Source: Nageia nagi (Eukaryota; Pinophyta). From it: DNA of 64,000 nt. Below, piece after piece: positions 13,252 to 22,793 of the stretch (its first letter is position 1; every line of letters begins with the position of its first letter). Below the pieces are notes generated by a model. It ran no database searches. It saw only the letters and a program-made list of their open reading frames with translations, and was not told where the DNA came from. Position numbers and translations under genes: made by a program. The stretch spans positions 39,184,001 through 39,248,000 of the forward strand of contig JBITNC010000002.1 of assembly GCA_050084985.1 (NCBI GenBank). The letters run 5' to 3'.

Positions 13252-13402
13252 AAAACATATGAAAACTAAATAAAGTTACATTTACTTTCAAAATAAATAG
13301 TATTAATATATTCTAAATATGACTAGGGGATAAAAAAAATTTCCAAACTAGCAAAAATATAGAGTTTTCACATCAAAATAAAGACTATTCTAAGTCTCAT
13401 CA
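13252..13402 (-). mobile_element. Truncated 3' LTR of the Athila-like element
   Basis: Read on the minus strand it begins TGATGAGACTTAGAATAG. The block about 13253-13400 matches about 28715-28869, the start of the full LTR at the other end of the element. Only about 150 bp remain, because the Tekay-like LTR A ends at 13251 directly against it. The missing LTR remainder is expected beyond the far (left) end of the Tekay-like element, outside the window. Confidence 0.8.
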
Positions 13403-13414
13403 TTCTCCCCAACT
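13403..13414 (-). promoter_or_regulatory. Polypurine tract of the Athila-like element
   Basis: Minus-strand AGTTGGGGAGAA directly precedes the LTR start TGATGAGAC. This is the position and composition of a plus-strand primer. Confidence 0.7.
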
Positions 13415-13899
13415 TATAATATTAATAACCCCATAGTAATCAAAAAGTTTTAAAATAGTTTAAAGTCTTTTACAAATTCAAAAAATTAATAGTTTCTATC
13501 CTCATCATTGTCTCCTAAATTAACAAAGTATTATGTATTGGATGCTTGCATCATACTATTAAGATCATATGAATTTAAACAATCTATAATTTATTGATGG
13601 ACACTTGGAAGAAGAGGCTACTTATTAGTAATTGCAATATCATCTAGATTAGAGCTTTCTATATAATCTTCAAGCCCATAGCTTAATCTGAGTTGTGTCT
13701 TTGAAATTTTAAATAAGCATCATAATTGGACCCATCATCTATCTAGTATAGAGTCAGATGAAGAATCAATGGAGGTCTATACTATTGTCATCTCTAGTGT
13801 AAAGGTTATGGAGAAATAATTTTCACTATAGCTTCAGCTCTTCTCCTACTCCAATATAAATTGGTTGGATAAATTACCGCCATTTTCTTTTGATCTACT

Positions 13900-16290
13900 A
13901 TCGGCATACCCAACCTTCTATTACAAGCTTGTAATGCCTCATCAAAATGATGAGTGAGAGAAATGTTACACTCCTAGACACATGCTTCCATTAGCTGAAT
14001 GTATTAGTCCCTAAATTTGTTGGCTTGTGTTAAGAATATAGATGCAGTTTCCTCATTGTAGATTGGTTATTTTTTGACTAAAAATTTATCATTCAAACTT
14101 CTTTACTGAATTTGTTCATCATCATTTTTCCACTCAATTTGATTTTACAACAAAGAAATAAAAGCCTCTAACTAAATATTACCCACATAAATACCATGAA
14201 GAAAATTAGTATCATCACTTAGTAAAAAGTCATGCATGTATAGTTCACACAATAAATACTTCTCTTGTTCTATTGCTCAAAGTATGCTTGTAGGAAGTCA
14301 GCACCATACTTCAACTCATAAGGTAGACACTTACAAATTATATTGACTTACCATTTTAAGAATTATTCCTTAAGATACATAATGTAAATAGGATAAGTTT
14401 ACTTTAATTTCAAAAATTCCTCAAATATCATGCACATGTCCACAATGGCATTTTTAACTAAATTGACATCCTTATTCTCCTTTTTCATTAATGCAAGTAT
14501 TTTGGCGTACTCAGTTTTCTTATCTTTAAGATTTTGTGTTTTAACAACAAGCTATTATTCTAATTGTATTACTTGTTCTTGCTTTTATTTGAACAAATTA
14601 AAAATTTATTTCATTTCCTCCTCTTCACATACAAATTATGTTTGATTCTTTTGCATTGTTTGTAATTTTTTAGTTATATCTAAAACTAAAGTTTGATGTT
14701 TGGATAGCCTAATTTCTACACTTTCTAAAGTGGAACACTTGTTATTCAACTACTTAATTTTTTATTGTTTTCTTATAATAGTAGAAGTTTGGAATTTAAT
14801 ACCTAAAAATTAGGTGCTTCTACTATAGCTACCCTATCGGTAGCTTCTACTAACTTGTCAAGACTAGTTAGCATGCATTCTTCCCAAACTTTTGTAAAGT
14901 ATGGCTAGTCTTCCTTAAGACTTGAGCATTGTACTTGGTCATCTTCAACTATTGTAGGCTAAGAGTGATCCTCCCCAACTAGTTTCATAGCTTGCTCTTT
15001 AATATGTAATTCTTCATCTACTAGAAATGTATCCTATAGAATACTGGAGATGAATTATAGAGCTTACATTCCTTATTTGATTTCCTCCACTATAGTCTAA
15101 TAATCTAACTCTTCTTCTTCCATGATTTTATGCAATCTCTTGAGTTTGGTGGAATTTCGACTAGGAACAATGGGAGATTTCCTCTTTTCTCTTTTCTTTC
15201 CATGTCTAACCACTACATCCTTCTTAGCTTGCAGTTTTTGTTCTTTAGTTATTTTAGGGGGATCTATTAGAGGGATTTATTTATCAATATCATCATAAGC
15301 TACCATAAGGACATATTCTAGAATTTTCTCCTCATAATGAGGAACTAAATCCTCATGATGTTCTCAAATTCTAGATGATTATACAATGAATTATGGGACA
15401 TATACCCCTATTTTATGGACTTCAATGTTTGCACTCATAGGTGTGGGTTCAAAACTATCAAATTCTTCCTCCCCTTCTCCTTGGAAATTTTCCTTAGCAT
15501 ATTGACTGATAAATTGGTCCCAAGTTAGTTTCCCATTCTACTTTCTTATAAAGTATTCTTTATAGAGTATTCTAATGAGTCCATGATGTTTTAGGGATAG
15601 TAATTTATTACCTTGATTTTCCATAAATTTCTTGGACATTTTCTTAATACTTTGGTACAAGAACTAGGATAAATTACATGGTTGATATTTCTCATATCTC
15701 AAGAAAATTAACAATTTCATATGATGACCATCAGAGTAGGGTGTTGTCCTTCATAGGTTAGATGCTTGATCATATATTTACCTACTAAGGCCTATTTTTT
15801 GGGAAAATATTCCCATTGTACTCCTTGAACATGCACCCTAATGGTGTAAATTTCAACTTTGGGTTTGTTTGTGGGATGAAAGCTATTAACTAGGCTAAAA
15901 CAATGATCTCTCTTATTCAAATCTTCCCTTGTATTAGGTAATCATGTATAATCACTAATTGAGTCTATTCTAATTGGAATAACATTACCCTTCAAAGTGA
16001 TGAAATTTGCTTAAAAGCTCTTAGAAAAATTCAAAGCTAACTGGTCACTATTCCCTTCAAACTTTTCAAACAATGACAAAAAATAGAACTTTTGAAATAT
16101 TTTTATTACCTAGGCATTGGCCTTAAACTAATCTACATTATCTAGTTCATGCTTACACTTTCCTCTCATTATTTTAGACTTCCCAATGATCTTGGAGCTT
16201 GCTTGAATAGGGCTTGATTTATTTCAATAGTGAAACCAACTTTTAAATGCGGTTGCTCAGTCTATTCTTGAAACTTTTGATGTACGATGA
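13900..16290 (-). pseudogene. Additional decayed ORF downstream of integrase (Athila-like element)
   Basis: Between integrase and the 3' LTR the minus strand keeps a long coding-like trace, broken by stops and a few phase changes. Readable pieces include KGNVIPIRIDSISDY and VNSFHPTNKPKVEIYTIRV near 15830-16000, MSKKFMENQGNKLL near 15600, DQFISQYAKENFQGEGEEEF near 15480, then a basic stretch (KKREKRKSPIV, about 15190) and a Glu/Lys-rich probable coiled coil (about 14750-15130). Athila elements are known for an extra, env-like ORF in this place, and a plant-transposon domain family also occurs in such elements. I cannot show which this is, and I see no clear membrane segment. It is not functional as it stands. 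Ends are approximate. Confidence 0.5.
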
Positions 16291-17050
16291 TAAGATCGAT
16301 TTTCTCATGTAGCATTTATTTTGGGATCTAATTAAAAAGGATATAATAGTGAAATATTCTACCATGTATCCTTTTTACCCATACCTTGTACTATCCTAAT
16401 TGCAAAGCATTATCTTTGGAATGTGCTAAATTCCAAAGTCATATCAAAATTTATTAATCCTATTAATTTGAAATTAAATACATACCTTACAATAATAGTG
16501 GTGGAATTGATGGGATGGATGCTACTAGTTATTATGAAATGATGTGGAAGTGTTTATTATATTATTTACTCAGATTGATTGGATCTATCAATAGATTTGA
16601 AGAACACATCATCTAGAATCATCTTGACATTGCATTCCATGATGACTATGTTGATAATCATGTTGAGGTGTCCTTTCACTATAGGTTATGAAACTTGATG
16701 TTGCCTTGTAATCAAAGAGGTTGATGTTGTAATACATTCATTAGAATCCATGAGGATTTTATTCTACTAACACTTGGAAAGGCTCTTATTTTGAGCATAA
16801 GGTTCCCAACGATATGTCTCATTAGCTTTTTGGAGCTAGTGTTAATCAAGTTTTTGGAGGTGGTCAATGGAAACATTTTGAAGTTATTATTTATGTACAT
16901 TCTAGAGTTCCTTTTGATGAACATTCTAGAACTTCTTAAGTTCTCATACTTCACTCTAATTTTTTTATATGCTAGTTCTATTTTTAGAATCAACCTCTTA
17001 GTACTATTGCAAAAAACAAGATTAAAGATATGAAACTAAGGAAGATAAAC
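16291..17050 (-). other. Spacer between integrase and the extra ORF
   Basis: No convincing domain. A minus-strand open frame (16712-16993) is rich in Lys, Arg, Ser and Asn and may be the remnant of an ORF start or of linker sequence. The opposite-strand frame at 16791-17033 is its shadow. Confidence 0.35.
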
Positions 17051-17059
17051 CTTCTTCAA

Positions 17060-18260
17060 TTAAAAATAGATCTAACTATTTCAACATTTTAGTGAAGTCT
17101 TTATTCAAAGGAAAAGTATAGGGATGAAGCCTATGTCCATTTACTAACATTGGTCTTCATGAATCATCTATTGGCTTAATTTGCATAATTCCATCATCAA
17201 AAATCTAAAGAATTTTGTAGGGTCCTAACCATCAAGTTTGTAATTTTCCCTTGAAGTCTTAATAATTGGAGTTAAATGATAGAACTAATCCTCCATCTTC
17301 AAATTGTATTTTCTTCATTTTCTTATCATGTCATTCCTTTCTTTGATATTACAATATCTCTATTTGCTCCAATACCTCCATTTTATATTCATCTAACTCA
17401 TTTAATTGTAATATTCTCTTCTTCTAAATTTTTGTTAAATTCATACCAACTTCCATACCTATTTTTAAATTTTGAATTTCAAATTCTATTGGTAATATGG
17501 GCTTCTTACCATGTACCAAATCATATGGGGTAAACCCTATAGTTGATTTCCATGTAATGTTGTATGCCCAAACTACCTTAGGAAGTTTGTTAACCCAATC
17601 CTTTTTATGGGATGCTACAATTTTTGTCAAAATATTCTCTAGGTCTCTATTGGTGACCTCAACTTGTCCACTAGTTTGAAAATGGTAAGGGGAAGCCTTA
17701 TTATGTTTAATTTGATAATGATCAACAAAATACTTAATCATTTTTGACATAGATTTTGTACCTTGATCTAAAACTAAGAATCTAGGGGCTCCAAACCTTT
17801 GCATAATGTTATTAAGGAGAAAGTCTACTACTTTCTCTTCCTTAGCTTGTGCAAAAGCAACTACTTCCACCCACTTGGTAACATAAGTAGTACATACCAA
17901 GATATGTTTCTTTTATTGAGATGTAGGATTAATAGGCCCAATGAAATCTATCCCCCATTGTCCAAAAATTTACAATAGTACTTGATAATTTAATGGCATC
18001 TTTGTGGTACTTGTAGGTATCCCCATTCTTTGGCATTGGTCATACTACTTGATATAATTCTTGACATCCTTATTTAAGGATGGCTAATAGTAGCATGCAC
18101 CTAGAATTTTAAGAGATGTCCTTTTATCTACATAATGTCCTCCACTAAGCTCATCATGAAAAGCCTTTAGAATATCATAAACTTTATCCTTCCTTACACA
18201 TCTTTTGATACCATTATCTAATCCATACTTATACAAATTACCATCTATCCAAGTACAAGT
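17060..18260 (-). pseudogene. Athila-like integrase, decayed
   Basis: Minus-strand continuation of pol after RNase H. Zinc-binding residues are visible as FHDELSGGH and, 29 residues later, YDQCQRMG, in which the first Cys of the CxxC now reads Tyr. The core shows GIDFIGPINP (first catalytic Asp, about 17955), VLDQGT (second Asp, about 17770) and SGQVEVTNRDLEN (Glu region, about 17670). The longest open piece is 17424-17900 (158 codons), containing VWAYNITWKSTIGFTPYDLV. The C-terminal GPYKIL motif near 17215 marks the GPY/F module. No chromodomain follows, as expected for the non-chromovirus OTA lineage. Stops at several sites make it inactive. It follows RNase H and precedes the extra ORF. 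Confidence 0.85.
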
Positions 18261-18479
18261 AGCACTCTCCCTTATTAATTATTTCTTTTATCTTGGAGAA
18301 AAATCAAGAGGTATTCTTTATATTACTAAATAATTTGCTATGTCTACAAACTATGGTGAGTGTATAGATATGAAAAAATATTTTTCATTAGGAAAATAAT
18401 CCTAAATAGGTTCATCATTTTTTCCACTAATTATTCATGATAAGAAATATGCCACTACATTGGCTTTGTCAAGTTTATT

Positions 18480-19700
18480 CACAATAGTACTATGAAATTA
18501 TTGAAGTAATAACAACCATATAATAATGCTTCCACTTACTATAAGCTTGTTCATTAAATACCTAATGGCTACATGATCTATATGGAAAAATACTTGATAT
18601 CCTATAATGTAGTGTTTGAACTTATCAACTGCATATACTACTGCTAAGAATTCTTTCTCAATAGTAGTATAATTTCTTTCAGCTCCAACTAGGTTCTTAC
18701 TAATGTAGTATATGGCATAATGTGACTTATTTGCATTCTCTTGTTCCAATACTACTCCAATTGCATAATCAGATGCATCTGAATGTATATGAAATGGTAA
18801 ATACTAATTAGGTCCTCTCAACATTGGAGTAGTTGTTAGTTTTTATTTAATCAACTAAAATGAAATTTCACAATCTCCTATCCATTCAAACTTAGTATCT
18901 TTATGAAGTATCACAAATAAATGGGGTGTTATCTTACTAAAGTTTTGGATGAACCTTCTATAATAACCAACATGTCCCAAGAAGCTTCTTGCATCTATCT
19001 AGTTTTTTGGAATCTATAGTTGTTCAATTACTTCCACCTTCTTTGGATCCACCTTTATACCTTGGGATGAGACATGATGTCCCAACACAATACCTTCCTG
19101 CATCATCATAAAACACTTTTCATAACTAAACGAAAGGTGATGGTCCTTGAATATTTGTAACACCCTATCCAAATTGTTTAAGGCTTGGTTAAATGTGTCC
19201 CCATAAACTATAAATTCATCCATGTACACCTCAACATAATCATGTGTTAGATAAGAAAAAATTGCTAATACAACTCTTTGGAATGTGGTAGGTTCATTGC
19301 ATATACCAAAAGTAATAACCTTATAAGCATAAGTACCCCATGTATAGGTGAAAGTGGTATTCTTCTAAAATCTAAATTTGAATGTATCCACTAAAACCAT
19401 CCATAAATGAGAAGCACTTCTTACTACCTAGTGTATCGAAAACTTGGTCAATGAATGGTAAGGGAAAATGATCTCTATTTATAGCCTTATTTAATGCTCT
19501 ATAATCTACCCACACTCTCCATTTTCCATTCTTCTTATGTACTATCACCAAAGGTGAGACCCACTTGCTATCTAAAATAGGAAATATGAAATTTACCTTT
19601 AGTAATTTCTCAATTTCTTTCTTCAATATGTCCCTCAAGGTTGGATTAATTCTTCTTGGATGTTGCTGAATAGGTCTTGATTCATCAGTATAAATATGAT
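18480..19700 (-). pseudogene. Athila-like reverse transcriptase and RNase H, decayed
   Basis: RT: an open piece at 19372-19638 has WVSPLVIVHKKNGKWRV, VDYRALN and FSFMDGFSGY, the last holding the first catalytic Asp. The next piece (19014-19229) starts at the active-site block, which reads YMDEF; the second Asp of the usual YMDD has become Glu. VLGHHVSSQGIKVDPKK follows. RNase H: 18498-18749 contains YAIYYISKNLVGAERNY, IEKEFLAVV (catalytic Glu) and HIDHVAIRYLM (Asp). Wording and order match Athila-type RT-RNase H. Stops and at least one phase change separate the blocks. The role was copying element RNA into DNA in the cytoplasmic particle. It is now dead. Confidence 0.88.
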
Positions 19701-20229
19701 GTTAACAAATTCTAGGATCTATTCCTTTCATATCACTATAATCCCATGCAAACACTGATTCATTTTCTTGTAGTACTTTTAGTAACTTCACTTCTTGTTC
19801 CTCTGTAAGCTAGTGATTAGTATTCAATTTTTTTTTTACTATACTTCAACCAGTTTAACTCCTCCTTGTGTTAGATTACTCCATTCAAGAACTTGAACTA
19901 AGGAATTCAAAGGAAAATTATGAGGAAAGAGTGAATGATATAATTTTATCTTTTCCCTAAAAATTTCACCTCTTGGAACAATGTGAGTAAGAGGATATTT
20001 AAATAATGGTAGAAAATTTATTTATTGATTAGATGGCACATTAAATACCATTTCCTGCAAATGTGATCCTAAGGACCCCCTAACATGGGATGTTTTCCTT
20101 ACTTCTCCATTTCTTAGAGATGAAGATATTTGTTCCAATTCTTCAATATGCTCCTTGATGGTAATAGTAGATAGGGATGCAAAGTTCTCAAGTTTGTCAT
20201 ATTTTGGCCCACATACCCATAACTAACCT

Positions 20230-20640
20230 TGATACTCAAGAGTGGGTTATGCAAGAGGATACAAAGAGATGATCTTAGAGTTTTGATAGTCTATGATTAT
20301 CATATCACCTAATCTACAATTGATGAAAGCAACTACTATAACTAACCATGGTATTCCCAAAATTATTGGGCATCCATTATGAGCCCTAGTCTTCAAGATC
20401 AAGAAATCAACTAGATAATCCCATGATTCCATAGTGATTTGGATATCTTCTAAGATATCTTTAGGCTTAACAATTGATTGATTTTCCATTTGTAATGCAG
20501 TAGGTGTAGGATGCATTCCCAATAATGCAAGTTTTTTGGACATTTCTAATTTCATCATGTTAATGGTTGCTCATATATTAACTAATACATTTGAAAATTT
20601 TGTATTCCAATTAGAATAGTAATAACAAGGCATCCTAGAT
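20230..20640 (-). pseudogene. Athila-like aspartic protease, decayed
   Basis: The open piece 20247-20558 carries SIVKPKDILEDIQI, VDFLILKTRAHNG and PIILGIPWL, the flap and C-terminal (ILGRP-like) part of a gypsy retropepsin. Just upstream, near 20560-20590, the catalytic triplet region reads LVNI-stop-AT where active relatives have an Asp-x-Gly core, so Asp has become Asn and the Gly codon a stop. The protease cleaved Gag-Pol. It lies immediately 3' (in element sense) of the nested element inserted at 20678-25039, which separates it from gag. Confidence 0.8.
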
Positions 20641-20672
20641 CACCATACTTGGGGTTTATTAGCTTACTTGAG

Positions 20673-20677
20673 AGTAC
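20673..20677 (+). repeat. Target site duplication (AGTAC), left copy
   Basis: AGTAC directly before the LTR start TATTGG (TGTTGG in the other LTR). It matches 25040-25044 exactly. Confidence 0.9.
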
Positions 20678-20992
20678 TATTGGAATTATACCCTACATAT
20701 CCCTAAGTCCTAAGTTAATAGATTAATTAATTAGGATTAAGAGTATTTCCTAAAGTATTAATATTAGCTTGTGAGGAATATTTGGTCTATGTTGACCATA
20801 TTCCATACTTAGCCTATTTGTTAGGATAGGCATCACTTATTGTCTTATAGTTCACGTAGGTGTGCTATTTGTGATATTTGTTATGGTGTGAGAATATTGC
20901 ATCTCAACCATTTAGCTTGTCTTGTAATGGCTCACAAAGCCTATATATGTAACTCATTTTTATGAGTAATATAGAACATTATAGTTCTCTCA
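20678..20992 (+). mobile_element. 5' LTR of the 630-codon-ORF element
   Basis: 315 bp, from TATTGGAATTATACC to AGTTCTCTCA. Compared with the 3' LTR it differs at four sites, all A/G: position 2 of the LTR (TA for TG), CTTATAG/CTTGTAG, ATTGCAT/ATTACAT and TTAGCTT/TTAACTT. A likely TATA box is at 20941-20950. The terminal TG has been lost to TA here. Confidence 0.93.
20941..20950 (+). promoter_or_regulatory. Candidate TATA box in the 5' LTR
   Basis: CTATATATGT, about 50 bp before the LTR end. If used, transcription would start very near the end of this short LTR. The same site is at 24988-24997 in the 3' LTR. Confidence 0.4.
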
Positions 20993-20994
20993 AT

Positions 20995-21006
20995 TGGTAT
21001 CAGAGC
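20995..21006 (+). promoter_or_regulatory. Primer binding site (tRNA-iMet)
   Basis: TGGTATCAGAGC, a perfect copy of the plant initiator-methionine tRNA 3'-end complement, two bases after the 5' LTR. Confidence 0.93.
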
Positions 21007-22793
21007 ATAGTTGATTATTGGGTTAGAGTGGGTGAAGTCTTGAAGGATCTTATCAAGCTCCTCAAGGACTATCATCAAGTTATTGAGCTTGTGGATGCAT
21101 TGCAAAGAATTTATCAAATTCTTGCAAGTGTGAGATTCAAAGCCTCTAAAAAAAGCTGCATGAGTTAGCTGAAGTAGTGTTTGCTATTTTGAAGATTAAA
21201 AGAGAATCTAGAATAGACTAAACATTTGCTTGGAGAAAAAATAGTTGCATGAGGTTTTAAGGAAACCCACGCACAGTAGAAAGGAGAATCTACATTTAGA
21301 AGCATGTGCAACTAGATGAAAAGGAGACTACACATTCATTTCTGAAGCGACAGAGGTCAGAGAGGAGAAGTCACGCTGTGAGAGGAGATCTGCATGCATT
21401 GTAGGATCACGTAGGAGACTCTGAAGGAGCTAACATTTGGTGACTTGATCTATCACATGGAGGAGATATTTCGTGCATGAAGGAGCATGGAGGAGGTGCA
21501 TGAAATGTGCATGAAGAGTCACACACTGGAGAATCACATGAAGTACATGGTGTGAAGCTCGCATGGTGGTAGAAGATGTTTGTTGCATGGTGGAGGAGAT
21601 CAATCTGGTTTTTCACGTGTTTGCTAACGTTCACATGTTGTGTCGCACGTTGAAGGAGGAGATGTGAGAAAGATGAGAAGGAGAGGAGACTTGATCTAGT
21701 TTTTTTGCATTTGATATGTCATGCAGAGGAGAGCCTACGTTGAGAAGGGGTGGAGGAGACAGTTTACTATGCTACTCGCTGCTCATGTGAAGGAGCTCTC
21801 ACATGAGGAGAAGTGCATGAAGGGAGAACGTGATCTAGTCTACACGAAGGGAGAGCTTGATCTGGTTTGCATGAACAGAGAAGCTATTCATGGTTTGGTG
21901 AATCGCTACTCGTGAAGGAGGAAGAGAAAGCCATTACAAGGAGGTCTATAGCTCACGCGGAAGAGAAAGCCATCGTGAGGAGGTTTCATGTGCATGAAGG
22001 AGGTGACCTATGTAATGAAGGAGATCACATGAAGCAGAGGTGGCCTGTTATTCATGGTATGTAGCTCATGTTTCATGACCTGCTGGAGGAGGAACATTAC
22101 TAGAGACGTGCATGAAGGTAACATGAAGGAGATGAGCATGAAGGAGATGAGCACGAAGGAGACATGCATGGAGGAGATGTCATTTTGTGTGTATGAAGCT
22201 CGTGTGATGCATGAAGGAGACATTCGCATGCATAATCATGAAGTGATCTGAAGGAGGCCACAAAAAAAAAAGGAGGTCGAATGATCTATTATGTAAGGAG
22301 GCCTGAGGGTGAGGATATAAGCTACCAATCATAGATATTTCAAAAGACTTTACCTCTCATCTTGGGGAAGAAGCTCGAAAAAAAATGGCAAAAACTACCA
22401 AGTACATTTTAGATGTAGCAAAGTTATATGTCGAGCAATGAATGTCACCAATGAGAAGTTGGGGAATGAAATACATTTTGAATTGATTTGTTGGACTACT
22501 ATTACTGTTTGTTGCATTTTAAGCAACATGAGGAGAAGGTGAAGGTAGAGCAGTGCTGTACATGGAGAGAAAGTAGTATGAAGGAGACCACATAATGTGT
22601 GTGTGAAAAAAATAATGGAAGCTGACCTACCAAAGTGACTAGAGATTGTGCGTCCAAATCTGAGAAGGAGGTGGTTAAATGGCCATCTATTTTCATCTCT
22701 GTTAATATCTGATTTTGATTATAGAGAGTGAAAGACATTGAGAAAAGGTAATTAAAGATTGCTTTTGATATGATTTTTTGTGTGCTAAAATAA
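21007..22793 (+). other. Long leader rich in GAAGGAG motifs
   Basis: This 1.8-kb stretch between PBS and ORF holds no frame longer than about 75 codons and many upstream ATGs. From about 21420 to 22580 it is dominated by GAAGGAG, mostly as CATGAAGGAG; I count about a dozen GAAGGAG copies plus many GGAGGA and GAGGAG variants. In places the repeats are tight (about 22110-22180). They could be decayed short-repeat coding sequence, RNA-packaging signals, or purine-rich splice-enhancer-like sites. Small frames such as 21721-21915 and 22054-22251 simply read through these repeats. Confidence 0.6.

Noticed and set aside
16791-17033. Hydrophobic plus-strand frame, possibly a membrane peptide
   Set aside because: It lies opposite a minus-strand frame of the Athila-like element. 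Its hydrophobic look comes from reading Lys- and Asn-rich codons in antisense.
20962-21168. 68-codon frame starting inside the LTR of the young element
   Set aside because: It runs across the LTR end and the primer binding site, and has no recognisable motif. It was kept as leader.
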